Positions 45,752 through 55,397 of a stretch of 64,000 bases of DNA are shown one piece after another. Origin of the DNA: Phytophthora hibernalis (Eukaryota; Oomycota; Peronosporomycetes; Peronosporales; Peronosporaceae); assembly GCA_012656075.1 (NCBI GenBank), contig JAAKBF010000045.1:310001-374000 (forward strand), given 5' to 3'. The notes beneath the pieces are model-generated. The model was not told where the DNA came from. It searched no databases and saw only the letters and a list, made by a program, of their open reading frames with translations. Within the stretch, counting starts at the first letter, position 1; each line of letters starts with the position of its first letter. Both the position numbers and the translations under genes were made by a program.

Positions 45752-46186
45752 ACTCTTTGATCGACTCACCTCCTCTTGCAACGCTACGGACGGTTACAGA
45801 CACCGCCCAGTTATGCTCTCGGACGCTTGCAAACTCTACTAATCGTTATTGCCCACGAGGACACTGCTGCAGGTCAGCCGGCCGACCGCGGGCTAGTTTG
45901 CTCTTGCTCAGTCACTTGTTCCAAAATTGGCTGCCAACAATGCGGCCTAGTTGACGGAGTAGACCACCGCCCACTCAGTAGACGCCAGAGTGGCTCGCAG
46001 CACGCGAAGCGGTGTTTGTATTGACTGTGCGCGTAGTGTGGTAGGTCGTGTAGAAGAAGGACGCCATGGTGAGGCCCGGGGTGGTATTTAGCCGTAGCGG
46101 CGCGTGTGGAGTGCCCTGATGGCTCTGTTCGCTGCAGGGGCGCAGAAAGCGGTCCGAAAAATGGAGGGTACGTTATCCATCTTGCT

Positions 46187-46253
46187 GGGCGCATAGCGCA
46201 GTGGTATCCGCTTTGCAAGCGGAAGGCCCCGGGTTCAATCCCCGGTGTGTCCA
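46187..46253 (+). pseudogene. tRNA-Ala copy 71, D arm deleted
   Basis: 67 nt. After AGTGGTA the 3' strand of the D stem and base 26 (GCGCG) are missing, so the D arm cannot form. Confidence 0.88.
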
Positions 46254-46691
46254 ACTCTTTGATCGACTCACCTCCTCTTGCAACGCTACGGACGGTTACA
46301 GACACCGCCCAGTTATGCTCTCGGACGCTTGCAAACTCTACTAATCGTTATTGCCCACGAGGACACTGCTGCAGGTCAGCCGGCCGACCGCGGGCTAGTT
46401 TGCTCTTGCTCAGTCACTTGTTCCAAAATTGGCTGCCAACAATGCGGCCTAGTTGACGGAGTAGACCACCGCCCACTCAGTAGACGCCAGAGTGGCTCGC
46501 AGCACGCGAAGCGGTGTTTGTATTGACTGTGCGCGTAGTGTGGTAGGTCGTGTAGAAGAAAGGACGCCATGAGTGAGGCCCGGGGTGGTATTTAGCCGTA
46601 GCGGCGCGTGTGAGTGCCCTGAAGGCTTTGTTCGCTGCAGGGGGCGCAGAAAGCGGTCCGAAAAGTAGGAGGGTACGTTATCCATCTTGCT

Positions 46692-46761
46692 GGGCGCATA
46701 GCGCAGTGCTACGCGTCCGCTTTGCAAGCGGAAGGCCCGGGTTCAATCCCCGGTGTGTCCA
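46692..46761 (+). pseudogene. tRNA-Ala copy 72, defective
   Basis: 70 nt. D-loop G19 to C, loss of one G before the D-stem 3' strand (CTACGCG), and one C lost from the variable loop. Confidence 0.82.
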
Positions 46762-47195
46762 ACTCTTTGATCGACTCACCTCCTCTTGCAACGCTACGGA
46801 CGGTTACAGACACCGCCCAGTTATGCTCTCGGACGCTTGCAAACTCTACTAATCGTTATTGCCCACGAGGACACTGCTGCAGGTCAGCCGGCCGACCGCG
46901 GGCTAGTTTGCTCTTGCTCAGTCACTTGTTCCAAAATTGGCTGCCAACAATGCGGCCTAGTTGACGGGGTAGACCACCGCCCACTCAGTAGACGCCAGAG
47001 TGGCTCGCAGCACGCGAAGCGGTGTTTGTATTGACTGTGCGCGTAGTGTGGTAGGTCGTGTAGAGAAGAAAGGACGCCATGAGTGAGGCCCGGGGTGGTA
47101 TTTAGCCGTAGCCGCGGCGCGTGTGGAGCCCTGAGAGGCTTTGTTCGCTGCAGGGCGCAGAAAGCGGAAAAGGAGGGTACGTTATCCATCTTGCT

Positions 47196-47268
47196 GGGCG
47201 CATAGCGCAGTGCTTAGCGCGTCCGCTTTGCAAGCGGAAGGCCCCGGGTTCAATCCCCGGTGTGTCCA
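47196..47268 (+). pseudogene. tRNA-Ala copy 73, altered D-loop
   Basis: 73 nt. The D-loop reads AGTGCTTA (G19 replaced and one base inserted); the other arms are canonical. Confidence 0.7.
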
Positions 47269-47702
47269 ACTCTTTGATCGACTCACCTCCTCTTGCAACG
47301 CTACGGACGGTTACAGACACCGCCCAGTTATGCTCTCGGACGCTTGCAAACTCTACTAATCGTTATTGCCCACGAGGACACTGCTGCAGGTCAGCCGGCC
47401 GACCGCGGGCTGGTTTGCTCTTGCTCAGTCACTTGTTCCAAAATTGGCTGCCAACAATGCGGCCTAGTTGACGGAGTAGACCACCGCCCACTCAGTAGAC
47501 GCCAGAGTGGCTCGCAGCACGCGAAGCGGTGTTTGTATTGACTGTGCGCGTAGCGTGGTAGGTCGTGTAGAGAAGAAAGGACGCCATGAGTGAGGCCGGG
47601 GTGGTATTTAGCCGTAGCGGCGCGTGTGGAGTGCCCTGATGGCTTTGTTCGCTGCAGGGGGCGCGAAAGCGGTCCGAAAAGGAGTACGTTATCCATCTTG
47701 CT

Positions 47703-47774
47703 GGGCGCATAGCGCAGTGCTAGCGCGTCCGCTTTGCAAGCGGAAGGCCCCGGGTTCAATCCCCGGTGTGTCCA
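47703..47774 (+). tRNA. tRNA-Ala(UGC) copy 74, G19 to C
   Basis: Full 72 nt with one change, AGTGCTA in the D-loop. This removes the G19:C56 elbow pair and a base of the A box. Confidence 0.7.
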
Positions 47775-48211
47775 ACTCTTTGATCGACTCACCTCCTCTT
47801 GCAACGCTACGGACGGTTACAGACACCGCCCAGTTATGCTCTCGGACGCTTGCAAACTCTACTAATCGTTATTGCCCACGAGGACACTGCTGCAGGTCAG
47901 CCGGCCGACCGCGGGCTAGTTTGCTCTTGCTCAGTCACTTGTTCCAAAATTGGCTGCCAACAATGCGGCCTAGTTGACGGAGTAGACCACCGCCCACTCA
48001 GTAGACGCCAGAGTGGCTCGCAGCACGCGAAGCGGTGTTTGTATTGACTGTGCGCGTAGCGTGGTGGGTCGTGTAGAAGAAAGGACGCCATGAGTGAGGC
48101 CCGGGGTGGTATTTAGCCGTAGCGGCGCGTGTGGAGTGCCCTGAAGGCTTTGTTCGCTGCAGGGGCGCAGAAAGCGGCCCGAAAAAGGGAGGGTACGTTA
48201 TCCATCTTGCT

Positions 48212-48283
48212 GGGCGCATAGCGCAGTGTTAGCGCGTCCGCTTTGCAAGCGGAAGGCCCCGGGTTCAATCCCCGGTGTGTCCA
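48212..48283 (+). tRNA. tRNA-Ala(UGC) copy 75, G19 to U
   Basis: 72 nt; D-loop AGTGTTA, other arms intact. Confidence 0.7.
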
Positions 48284-48715
48284 ACTCTTTGATCGACTCA
48301 CCTCCTCTTGCAACGCTACGGACGGTTACAGACACCGCCCAGTTATGCTCTCGGACGCTTGCAAACTCTACTAATCGTTATTGCCCACGAGGACACTGCT
48401 GCAGGTCAGCCGGCCGACCGCGGGCTAGTTTGCTCTGCTCAGTCACTTGTTCCAAAATTGGCTGCCAACAATGCGGCCTAGTTGACGGAGTAGACCACCG
48501 CCCACTCAGTAGACGCCAGAGTGGCTCGCAGCACGCGAAGCGGTGTTTGTATTGACTGTGCGCGTAGCGTGGTAGGTCGTGTAGAGAAGAAAGGACGCCA
48601 TGAGTGAGGCCCGGGGTGGTATTTAGCCGTAGCGGCGCGTGTGGAGTGCCCTGAAGGCTTTGTTCGCTGCAGGGGGCGCAGCGGCCCGAAAAGGAGGTAC
48701 GTTATCCATCTTGCT

Positions 48716-48786
48716 GGGCGCATAGCGCAGTGGTAGCGCGTCCGCTTTGCAAGCGGAAGGCCCCGGTTCAATCCCCGGTGTGTCCA
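48716..48786 (+). pseudogene. tRNA-Ala copy 76, T-arm deletion
   Basis: 71 nt. One G is lost (CCCCGGTTC), so the T stem has a mismatch or only four pairs. The D-loop is normal. Confidence 0.75.
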
Positions 48787-49220
48787 ACTCTTTGATCGAC
48801 TCACCTCCTCTTGCAACGCTACGGACGGTTACAGACACCGCCCAGTTATGCTCTCGGACGCTTGCAAACTCTACTAATCGTTGTGCCCACGAGGACACTG
48901 CTGCAGGTCAGCCGGCCGACCGCGGGCTAATTTGCTCTTGCTCAGTCACTTGTTCCAAAATTGGCTGCCAACAATGCGGCCTAGTTGACGGAGTAGACCA
49001 CCGCCCACTCAGTAGACGCCAGAGTGGCTCGCAGCACGCGAAGCGGTGTTTGTATTGACTGTGCGCGTAGTGTGGTAGGTCGTGTAGAAGAAAGGACGCC
49101 ATGAGTGAGGCCCGGGGTGGTATTTAGCCGTAGCGGCGCGTGTGGAGTGCCCTGAAGGCTTTGTTCGCTGCAGGGGCGCAGAAAGCGGCCCGAAAATGGA
49201 GGTACGTTATCCATCTTGCT

Positions 49221-49292
49221 GGGCGCATAGCGCAGTGGTAGCGCGTCCGCTTTGCAAGCGGAAGGCCCCGGGTTCAATCCCCGGTGTGTCCA
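49221..49292 (+). tRNA. tRNA-Ala(UGC), array copy 77
   Basis: Canonical tRNA within the diverged block. The following unit contains GGCTTTTGTTC (about 49670), the one sense-strand T4 I noticed in the array. Confidence 0.95.
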
Positions 49293-49731
49293 ACTCTTTG
49301 ATCGACTCACCTCCTCTTGCAACGCTACGGACGGTTACAGACACCGCCCAGTTATGCTCTCGGACGCTTGCAAACTCTACTAATCGTTATTGCCCACGAG
49401 GACACTGCTGCAGGTCAGCCGGCCGACCGCGGGCTAGTTGCTCTCTGCTCAGTCACTTGTTCCAAAATTGGCTGCCAACAATGCGGCCTAGTTGACGGAG
49501 TAGACCACCGCCCACTCAGTAGACGCCAGAGTGGCTCGCAGCACGCGAAGCGGTGTTTGTATTGACTGTGCGCGTAGCGTGGTAGGTCGTGTAGAGAAGA
49601 AAGGACGCCATGAGTGAGGCCCGGGGTGGTATTTAGCCGTAGCGGCGCGTGTGGAGTGCCCTGAGGCTTTTGTTCGCTGCAGGGGCGCAGAAAGCGGCCC
49701 GAAAAAGGAGAGATGCGTTATCCATCTTGCT

Positions 49732-49803
49732 GGGCGCATAGCGCAGTGTTAGCGCGTCCGCTTTGCAAGCGGAAGGCCCCGGGTTCAATCCCCGGTGTGT
49801 CCA
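49732..49803 (+). tRNA. tRNA-Ala(UGC) copy 78, G19 to U
   Basis: 72 nt; D-loop AGTGTTA. Confidence 0.7.
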
Positions 49804-50241
49804 ACTCTTTGATCGACTCACCTCCTCTTGCAACGCTACGGACGGTTACAGACACCGCCCAGTTATGCTCTCGGACGCTTGCAAACTCTACTAATCGTTA
49901 TTGCCCACGAGGACACTGCTGCAGGTCAGCCGACCGCGGGCTAGTTTGCTCTTGCTCAGTCACTTGTTCCAAAATTGGCTGCCAACAATGCGGCCTAGTT
50001 GACGGGTAGACCACCGCCCACTCAGTAGACGCCAGAGTGGCTCGCAGCACGCGAAGCGGTGTTTGTATTGACTGTGCGCGTAGTGTGGTAGGTCGTGTAG
50101 AGAAAGAAAGGACGCCATGAGTGAGGCCCGGGGTGGTATTTAGCCGTAGCGGCGCGCGTGTGGAGTGCCCTGAAGGCTTTGTTCGCTGCAGGGGGCGCAG
50201 AAAGCGGCCCGAAAAAAGGAGGGTACGTTATCCATCTTGCT

Positions 50242-50313
50242 GGGCGCATAGCGCAGTGTTAGCGCGTCCGCTTTGCAAGCGGAAGGCCCCGGGTTCAATC
50301 CCCGGTGTGTCCA
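50242..50313 (+). tRNA. tRNA-Ala(UGC) copy 79, G19 to U
   Basis: 72 nt; D-loop AGTGTTA, same variant as the preceding copy. Confidence 0.7.
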
Positions 50314-50749
50314 ACTCTTTGATCGACTCACCTCCTCTTGCAACGCTACGGACGGTTACAGACACCGCCCAGTTATGCTCTCGGACGCTTGCAAACTCTA
50401 CTAATCGTTATTGCCCACGAGGACACTGCTGCAGGTCAGCCGGCCGACCGCGGGCTAGTTTGCTCTTGCTCAGTCACTTGTTCCAAAATTGGCTGCCAAC
50501 AATGCGGCCTAGTTGACGGAGTAGACCACCGCCCACTCAGTAGACGCCAGAGTGGCTCGCAGCACGCGAAGCGGTGTTTGTATTGACTGTGCGCGTAGCG
50601 TGGTAGGTCGTGTAGAGAAGAAAGGACGCCATGAGTGAGGCCCGGGGTGGTATTTAGCCGTAGCGGCGCGTGTGGAGTGCCCTGAAGGCTTTGTTCGCTG
50701 CAGGGGCGCAGAAAGCGGCCCGAAAAGGGAGGGCGTTATCCATCTTGCT

Positions 50750-50820
50750 GGGCGCATAGCGCAGTGGTAGCGCGTCCGCTTTGCAAGCGGAAGGCCCCGG
50801 TTCAATCCCCGGTGTGTCCA
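50750..50820 (+). pseudogene. tRNA-Ala copy 80, T-arm deletion
   Basis: 71 nt; same CCCCGGTTC one-base T-stem loss as copies 76 and 84. Confidence 0.75.
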
Positions 50821-51257
50821 ACTCTTTGATCGACTCACCTCCTCTGCAACGCTACGGACGGTTACAGACACCGCCCAGTTATGCTCTCCGGACGCTTGCA
50901 AACTCTACTAATCGTTATTGCCCACGAGGACACTGCTGCAGGTCAGCCGGCCGACCGCGGGCTAGTTTGCTCTTGCTCAGTCACTTGTTCCAAAATTGGC
51001 TGCCAACAATGCGGCCTAGTTGACAGAGTAGACCACCGCCCACTCAGTAGACGCCAGAGTGGCTCGCAGCACGCGAAGCGGTGTTTGTATTGACTGTGCG
51101 CGTAGCGTGGTAGGTCGTGTAGAGAAGAAAGGACGCCATGAGTGAGGCCCGGGTGGTATTTAGCCGTAGCGGCGTGTGGAGTGCCCTGAAGGCTTTGTTC
51201 GCTGCAGGGGGCGCAGAAAGCGGTCCGAAAAATGGAGGGTACGTTATCCATCTTGCT

Positions 51258-51329
51258 GGGCGCATAGCGCAGTGCTAGCGCGTCCGCTTTGCAAGCGGAA
51301 GGCCCCGGGTTCAATCCCCGGTGTGTCCA
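51258..51329 (+). tRNA. tRNA-Ala(UGC) copy 81, G19 to C
   Basis: 72 nt; D-loop AGTGCTA. Confidence 0.7.
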
Positions 51330-51768
51330 ACTCTTTGATCGACTCACCTCCTCTTGCAACGCTACGGACGGTTACAGACACCGCCCAGTTATGCTCTCGG
51401 ACGCTTGCAAACTCTACTAATCGTTATTGCCCACGAGGACACTGCTGCAGGTCAGCCGGCCGACCGCGGGCTAGTTTGCTCTTGCTCAGTCACTTGTTCC
51501 AAAATTGACTGCCAACAATGCGGCCTAGTTGACGGAGTAGACCACCGCCCACTCAGTAGACGCCAGAGTGGCTCGCAGCACGCGAAGCGGTGTTTGTATT
51601 GACTGTGCGCGTAGTGTGGTAGGTCGTGTAGAGAAGAAAGGACGCCATGAGTGAGGCCCGGGGTGGTATTTAGCCGTAGCGGCGCGTGTGGAGTGCCCTG
51701 AAGGCTTTGTTCGCTGCAGGGGCGCAGAAAGCGGCCCGAAAAATGGAGGGTACGTTATCCATCTTGCT

Positions 51769-51840
51769 GGGCGCATAGCGCAGTGGTAGCGCGTCCGCTT
51801 TGCAAGCGGAAGGCCCCGGGTTCAATCCCCGGTGTGTCCA
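51769..51840 (+). tRNA. tRNA-Ala(UGC), array copy 82
   Basis: Canonical tRNA; the last fully canonical copy of the array. Confidence 0.95.
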
Positions 51841-52280
51841 ACTCTTTGATCGACTCACCCTCCTCTTGCAACGCTACGGACGGTTACAGACACCGCCCAG
51901 TTATGCTCTCGGACGCTTGCAAACTCTACTAATCGTTATTGCCCACGAGGACACTGCTGCAGGTCAGCCGGCCGACCGCGGGCTGGTTTGCTCTTGCTCA
52001 GTCACTTGTTCCAAAATTGGCTGCCAACAATGCGGCCTAGTTGACGGAGTAGACCACCGCCCACTCAGTAGACGCCAGAGTGGCTCGCAGCACGCGAAGC
52101 GGTGTTTGTATTGACCGTGCGCGTAGCGTGGTAGGTCGTGTAGAGAAGAAAGGACGCCATGAGTGAGGCCCGGGTGGTATTTAGCCGTAGCGGCGCGTGT
52201 GGAGTGCCCTGAAGGCTTTGTTCGCTGCAGGGGGCGCAGAAAGCGGTCCGAAAAATGGAGGGTACGTTATCCATCTTGCT

Positions 52281-52350
52281 GGGCATAGCGCAGTGCTAGC
52301 GCGTCCGCTTTGCAAGCGGAAGGCCCCGGGTTCAATCCCCGGTGTGTCCA
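52281..52350 (+). pseudogene. tRNA-Ala copy 83, acceptor-stem deletion
   Basis: 70 nt. Two bases are lost from the 5' acceptor strand (GGGCATAGCGC) and the D-loop reads AGTGCTA, so the acceptor stem cannot pair fully. Confidence 0.85.
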
Positions 52351-52787
52351 ACTCTTGATCGACTCACCTCCTCTTGCAACGCTACGGACGGTTACAGACA
52401 CCGCCCAGTTATGCTCTCGGACGCTTGCAAACTCTACTAATCGTTATTGCCCACGAGGACACTGCTGCAGGTCAGCCGGCCGACCGCGGGCTAGTTTGCT
52501 CTTGCTCAGTCACTTGTTCCAAAATTGGCTGCCAACAATGCGGCCTAGTTGACGGAGTAGACCACCGCCCACTCAGTAGACGCCAGAGTGGCTCGCAGCA
52601 CGCGAAGCGGTGTTTGTATTGACTGTGCGCGTAGCGTGGTAGGTCGTGTAGAGAAGAAAGGACGCCATGAGTGAGGCCCGGGTGGTATTTAGCCGTAGCG
52701 GCGCGTGTGGAGTGCCCTGATGGCTCTGTTCGCTGCGGGGGCGCAGAAAGCGGTCCGAAAAATGGAGGGTACGTTATCCATCTTGCT

Positions 52788-52858
52788 GGGCGCATAGCGC
52801 AGTGGTAGCGCGTCCGCTTTGCAAGCGGAAGGCCCCGGTTCAATCCCCGGTGTGTCCA
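52788..52858 (+). pseudogene. tRNA-Ala copy 84, T-arm deletion
   Basis: 71 nt; CCCCGGTTC one-base loss in the T stem. Confidence 0.75.
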
Positions 52859-53298
52859 ACTCTTTGATCGACTCACCTCCTCTTGCAACGCTACGGACGG
52901 TTACAGACACCGCCCAGTTATGCTCTCGGACGCTTGCAAACTCTACTAATCGTTATTGCCCACGAGGACACTGCTGCAGGTCAGCCGGCCGACCGCGGGC
53001 TAGTTTGCTCTTGCTCAGTCACTTGTTCCAAAATTGGCTGCCAACAATGCGGCCTAGTTGACGGAGTAGACCACCGCCCACTCAGTAGACGCCAGAGTGG
53101 CTCGCAGCACGCGAAGCGGTGTTTGTATTGACTGTGCGCGTAGCGTGGTAGGTCGTGTAGAGAAGAAAGGACGCCATGAGTGAGGCCCGGGGTGGTATTT
53201 AGCCGTAGCGGCGCGTGTGGAGTGCCCTGAAGGCTTTGTTCGCTGCAGGGGGCGCAGAAAGCGGCCCGAAAAATGGAGGGTACGTTATCCATCTTGCT

Positions 53299-53370
53299 GG
53301 GCGCATAGCGCAGTGCTAGCGCGTCCGCTTTGCAAGCGGAAGGCCCCGGGTTCAATCCCCGGTGTGTCCA
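53299..53370 (+). tRNA. tRNA-Ala(UGC) copy 85, G19 to C
   Basis: Final copy of the array. 72 nt; D-loop AGTGCTA, other arms intact. Confidence 0.7.
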
Positions 53371-53791
53371 ACTCTTTGATCGACTCACCTCCTCTTGCAA
53401 CGCTACGGACGGTTACAGACACCGCCCAGTTATGCTCTCGGACGCTTGCAAACTCTACTAATCGTTATTGCCCACGAGGACACTGCTGCAGGTCAGCCGG
53501 CCGACCGCGGGCTAGTTTGCTCTTGCTCAGTCACTTGTTCCAAAATTGGCTGCCAACAATGCGGCCTAGTTGACGGAGTAGACCACCGCCCACTCAGTAG
53601 ACGCCAGAGTGGCTCGCAGCACGCGAAGCGGTGTTTGTATTGACTGTGCGCGTAGTGTGGTAGGTCGTGTACAGAAGAAAGGACGCCATGAGTGAGGCCC
53701 GGGGTGGTATTTAGCCGTAGCGGCGCGTGTGGGCCCTGGTGCAGGTGTCGGCATGATTTCTATACTGAAAAGTTAAAAATTCGCAGCACTG

Positions 53792-53911
53792 CCATGCAAC
53801 AGTGCCCTCGTGGACAATAACGATAAGTAGAGTTTGCAAGCCTCGACCAGCGGGATCAGGGCACCCACACGTGCTGCTACTGCTGAATACCACCACGGGG
53901 CTGCACTCATG
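53792..53911 (-). repeat. inverted, tRNA-less remnant of the array unit
   Basis: 53792-53841 is a diverged reverse complement of the unit segment running from GCTTGCAAACTCTACTAATC to CACTGCTGCAGG. 53851-53911 is a diverged reverse complement of the segment CATGAGTGAGGCCCGGGG to GTGCCCTGATGGC. The two blocks keep the order expected for a flipped unit, but the roughly 200 bp between them, which would hold the tRNA, is reduced to 9 bp. Divergence is well above that of the last direct copies, so this is an old remnant. Confidence 0.8.
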
Positions 53912-55140
53912 TCCAGTCTGGCACGAGATTCAGGCACTTCCGCTGTCAAAGCAGATGGCGGTCGTTGTGTGGAGGTTTCCACCTCAACAGAGTTCAACTC
54001 CACCGTGTCTTCGTAGGCATCCACCGTATCTTCGTAGACAGCATGCACCTATTGGTTGCAGCGGCGGAGTCGCCGGAGACTGGCACGTTCGCGTCACCGG
54101 AGCTCGGTAGTGTGCGAGCGAACGCTCTTCAGCGGGGTCCATTGCGATTGAGGTCGGCGCCATACCGGCTAGCTTGCTGTTGGAATCGCTTACCCACCAA
54201 ACATGAGTAAAGGCACCCGATAGGTGCACGCCGACGGTGATGAAAATCTCGCACCCGTCCACTTGAGCCAATAGTTAGCTGAATTTAGGACGCACAGGGA
54301 AAGACCACATTGCCACCGCCGCGCAACGTTTACTCCACCAAGTAGTAGAACGCCCCGGGTATGTACACGACGAGCGAAAGGCCGTACACCATCCAACAGG
54401 CACCACGAATGACTTCACACATACGTCCTCAAATAGCTGCAGACGATTCAGGCAGCGCGCGGCAGTATTTGTCGACCGATTGGCCCGTACTGAGTAAGAG
54501 GTGCGGCACGTAGTCGTAGAACGTACGTAACGTAGCCCGCGACCCACCACGTTCCGCATATGCCACCGAACCGTCCGAACTCGAGCTGCTACTCTTCCAG
54601 GACTTGTATGTGCATGGCGAACAGCTCTCCCACGGTGCGAAGGCATACACGGAGCCTCGTACACATCGAATGTCTTCATAAAGCAGTACTTCTTGATACC
54701 GCGACAGGAACGAAGTCCACATACCGCCGTGCAAGTTGAGGACACGTCACACGTCGCAGAATAGCGTCAAGCAGACGTTGCGGAACGGTGTCGTGGGCAC
54801 CCACGCCTTCACACATCAGGGCCCCGCGCAAGAATAAGCGGGCAGTAGTTGGACCTCGACGTACGTGGCAGCAAAGTCGAGAACTTCCTCCATGGTGACT
54901 GGGTCGTGGCAGAAACAGAAATGACCACCCGTTACTACTTCCACGTTGCAACAGGCAGCACTTGTAGAAATTCGACGCCTCCAGCAAAGCCAGGTGCCCA
55001 CGTCTCTCGTTCATACCTCGTCCCTCGAAGCAGTCTAAGTCAAGAGACGCTCGGATTCTTCATCAGCTTCGCTTCCCGAGCCGCGCAACTAGCGCAGCGG
55101 CCACCACTCGGAGGCGTATCTCGCAGGGAACACAGGCGGA
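53912..55140. other. gene-poor region beyond the array
   Basis: No gene is securely supported. A 21-bp sequence (CCACCGTGTCTTCGTAGGCAT) is duplicated in tandem at 54000-54041. Open frames on minus between 54275 and 55014 include a protein-like stretch (VLLYEDIRCVRG...YAFAPWESCSPCTYKSWKS...VAYAERGGSRATL, 54429-54734) that breaks into different frames and has no recognisable domain. It may be a decayed gene. Confidence 0.35.
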
Positions 55141-55397
55141 GAAAATCCGACTAAAAAATTAGGGCACTTGATCAGGACCCTTGATCATTGGCTGCTCCAG
55201 TCTCGGTCGAGCAAAAAGTGAGCCTTGCGCAAGGCCAACGACCGCCAGAGCGCCCTCTCCCACCCACGTCGCAAGTCCGAACGGTCCAGGTTTCAGACTG
55301 TCAACCATCAATCCGACGAAATGGATAACTGCCGAAGCGGGGAGGAAGCAGCCATTTCGGAGCGCCTCCAGCACCACCCACTAATAACCGATCGTCA

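Larger units (their letters stand above)
10050..53739 (+). repeat. giant tandem array of about 512-bp units, each with one tRNA-Ala(UGC) gene
   Basis: Starting at TCGTTATTGCCCACGAGG (10051) the same 510-512 bp unit repeats head to tail until it breaks off after GCGCGTGTGG near 53739: 85 full periods (mean 510.7 bp) plus a partial one. Each unit has a 72-nt tRNA-Ala on plus. Copies 1-63 (to about 42500) are almost identical and differ mainly at a G4/G5 run and an A-run about 25-60 bp upstream of the tRNA. Copies 64-85 accumulate substitutions, indels and tRNA defects. The unit contains near-palindromes GGTCAGCCGGCCGACC and TTGGCTGCCAA and no TTTT on the sense strand. Open frames of 64-139 codons in all frames repeat with the unit and have no protein-like features, so they are not genes. 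The assembled copy number may be inexact because the interior units are nearly identical. Confidence 0.97.

Noticed and set aside
10050..53739. CRISPR array or rDNA array
   Set aside because: Whole 512-bp units are repeated without unique spacers, there are no cas genes, and no rRNA sequence is seen. The only recognisable element per unit is a tRNA.
10050..53739. tRNA-derived SINE family
   Set aside because: The copies are strictly head to tail with no poly(A) or simple-repeat tails, no target duplications, and a fully canonical tRNA rather than a degenerate SINE head.
10082..53896. Hundreds of 60-140 codon open frames within the array, on both strands and repeated each unit
   Set aside because: They repeat with the unit, overlap each other and the tRNA in several frames, often begin at non-ATG codons, and show no domains or signal peptides. 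The tRNA explains the conserved part.
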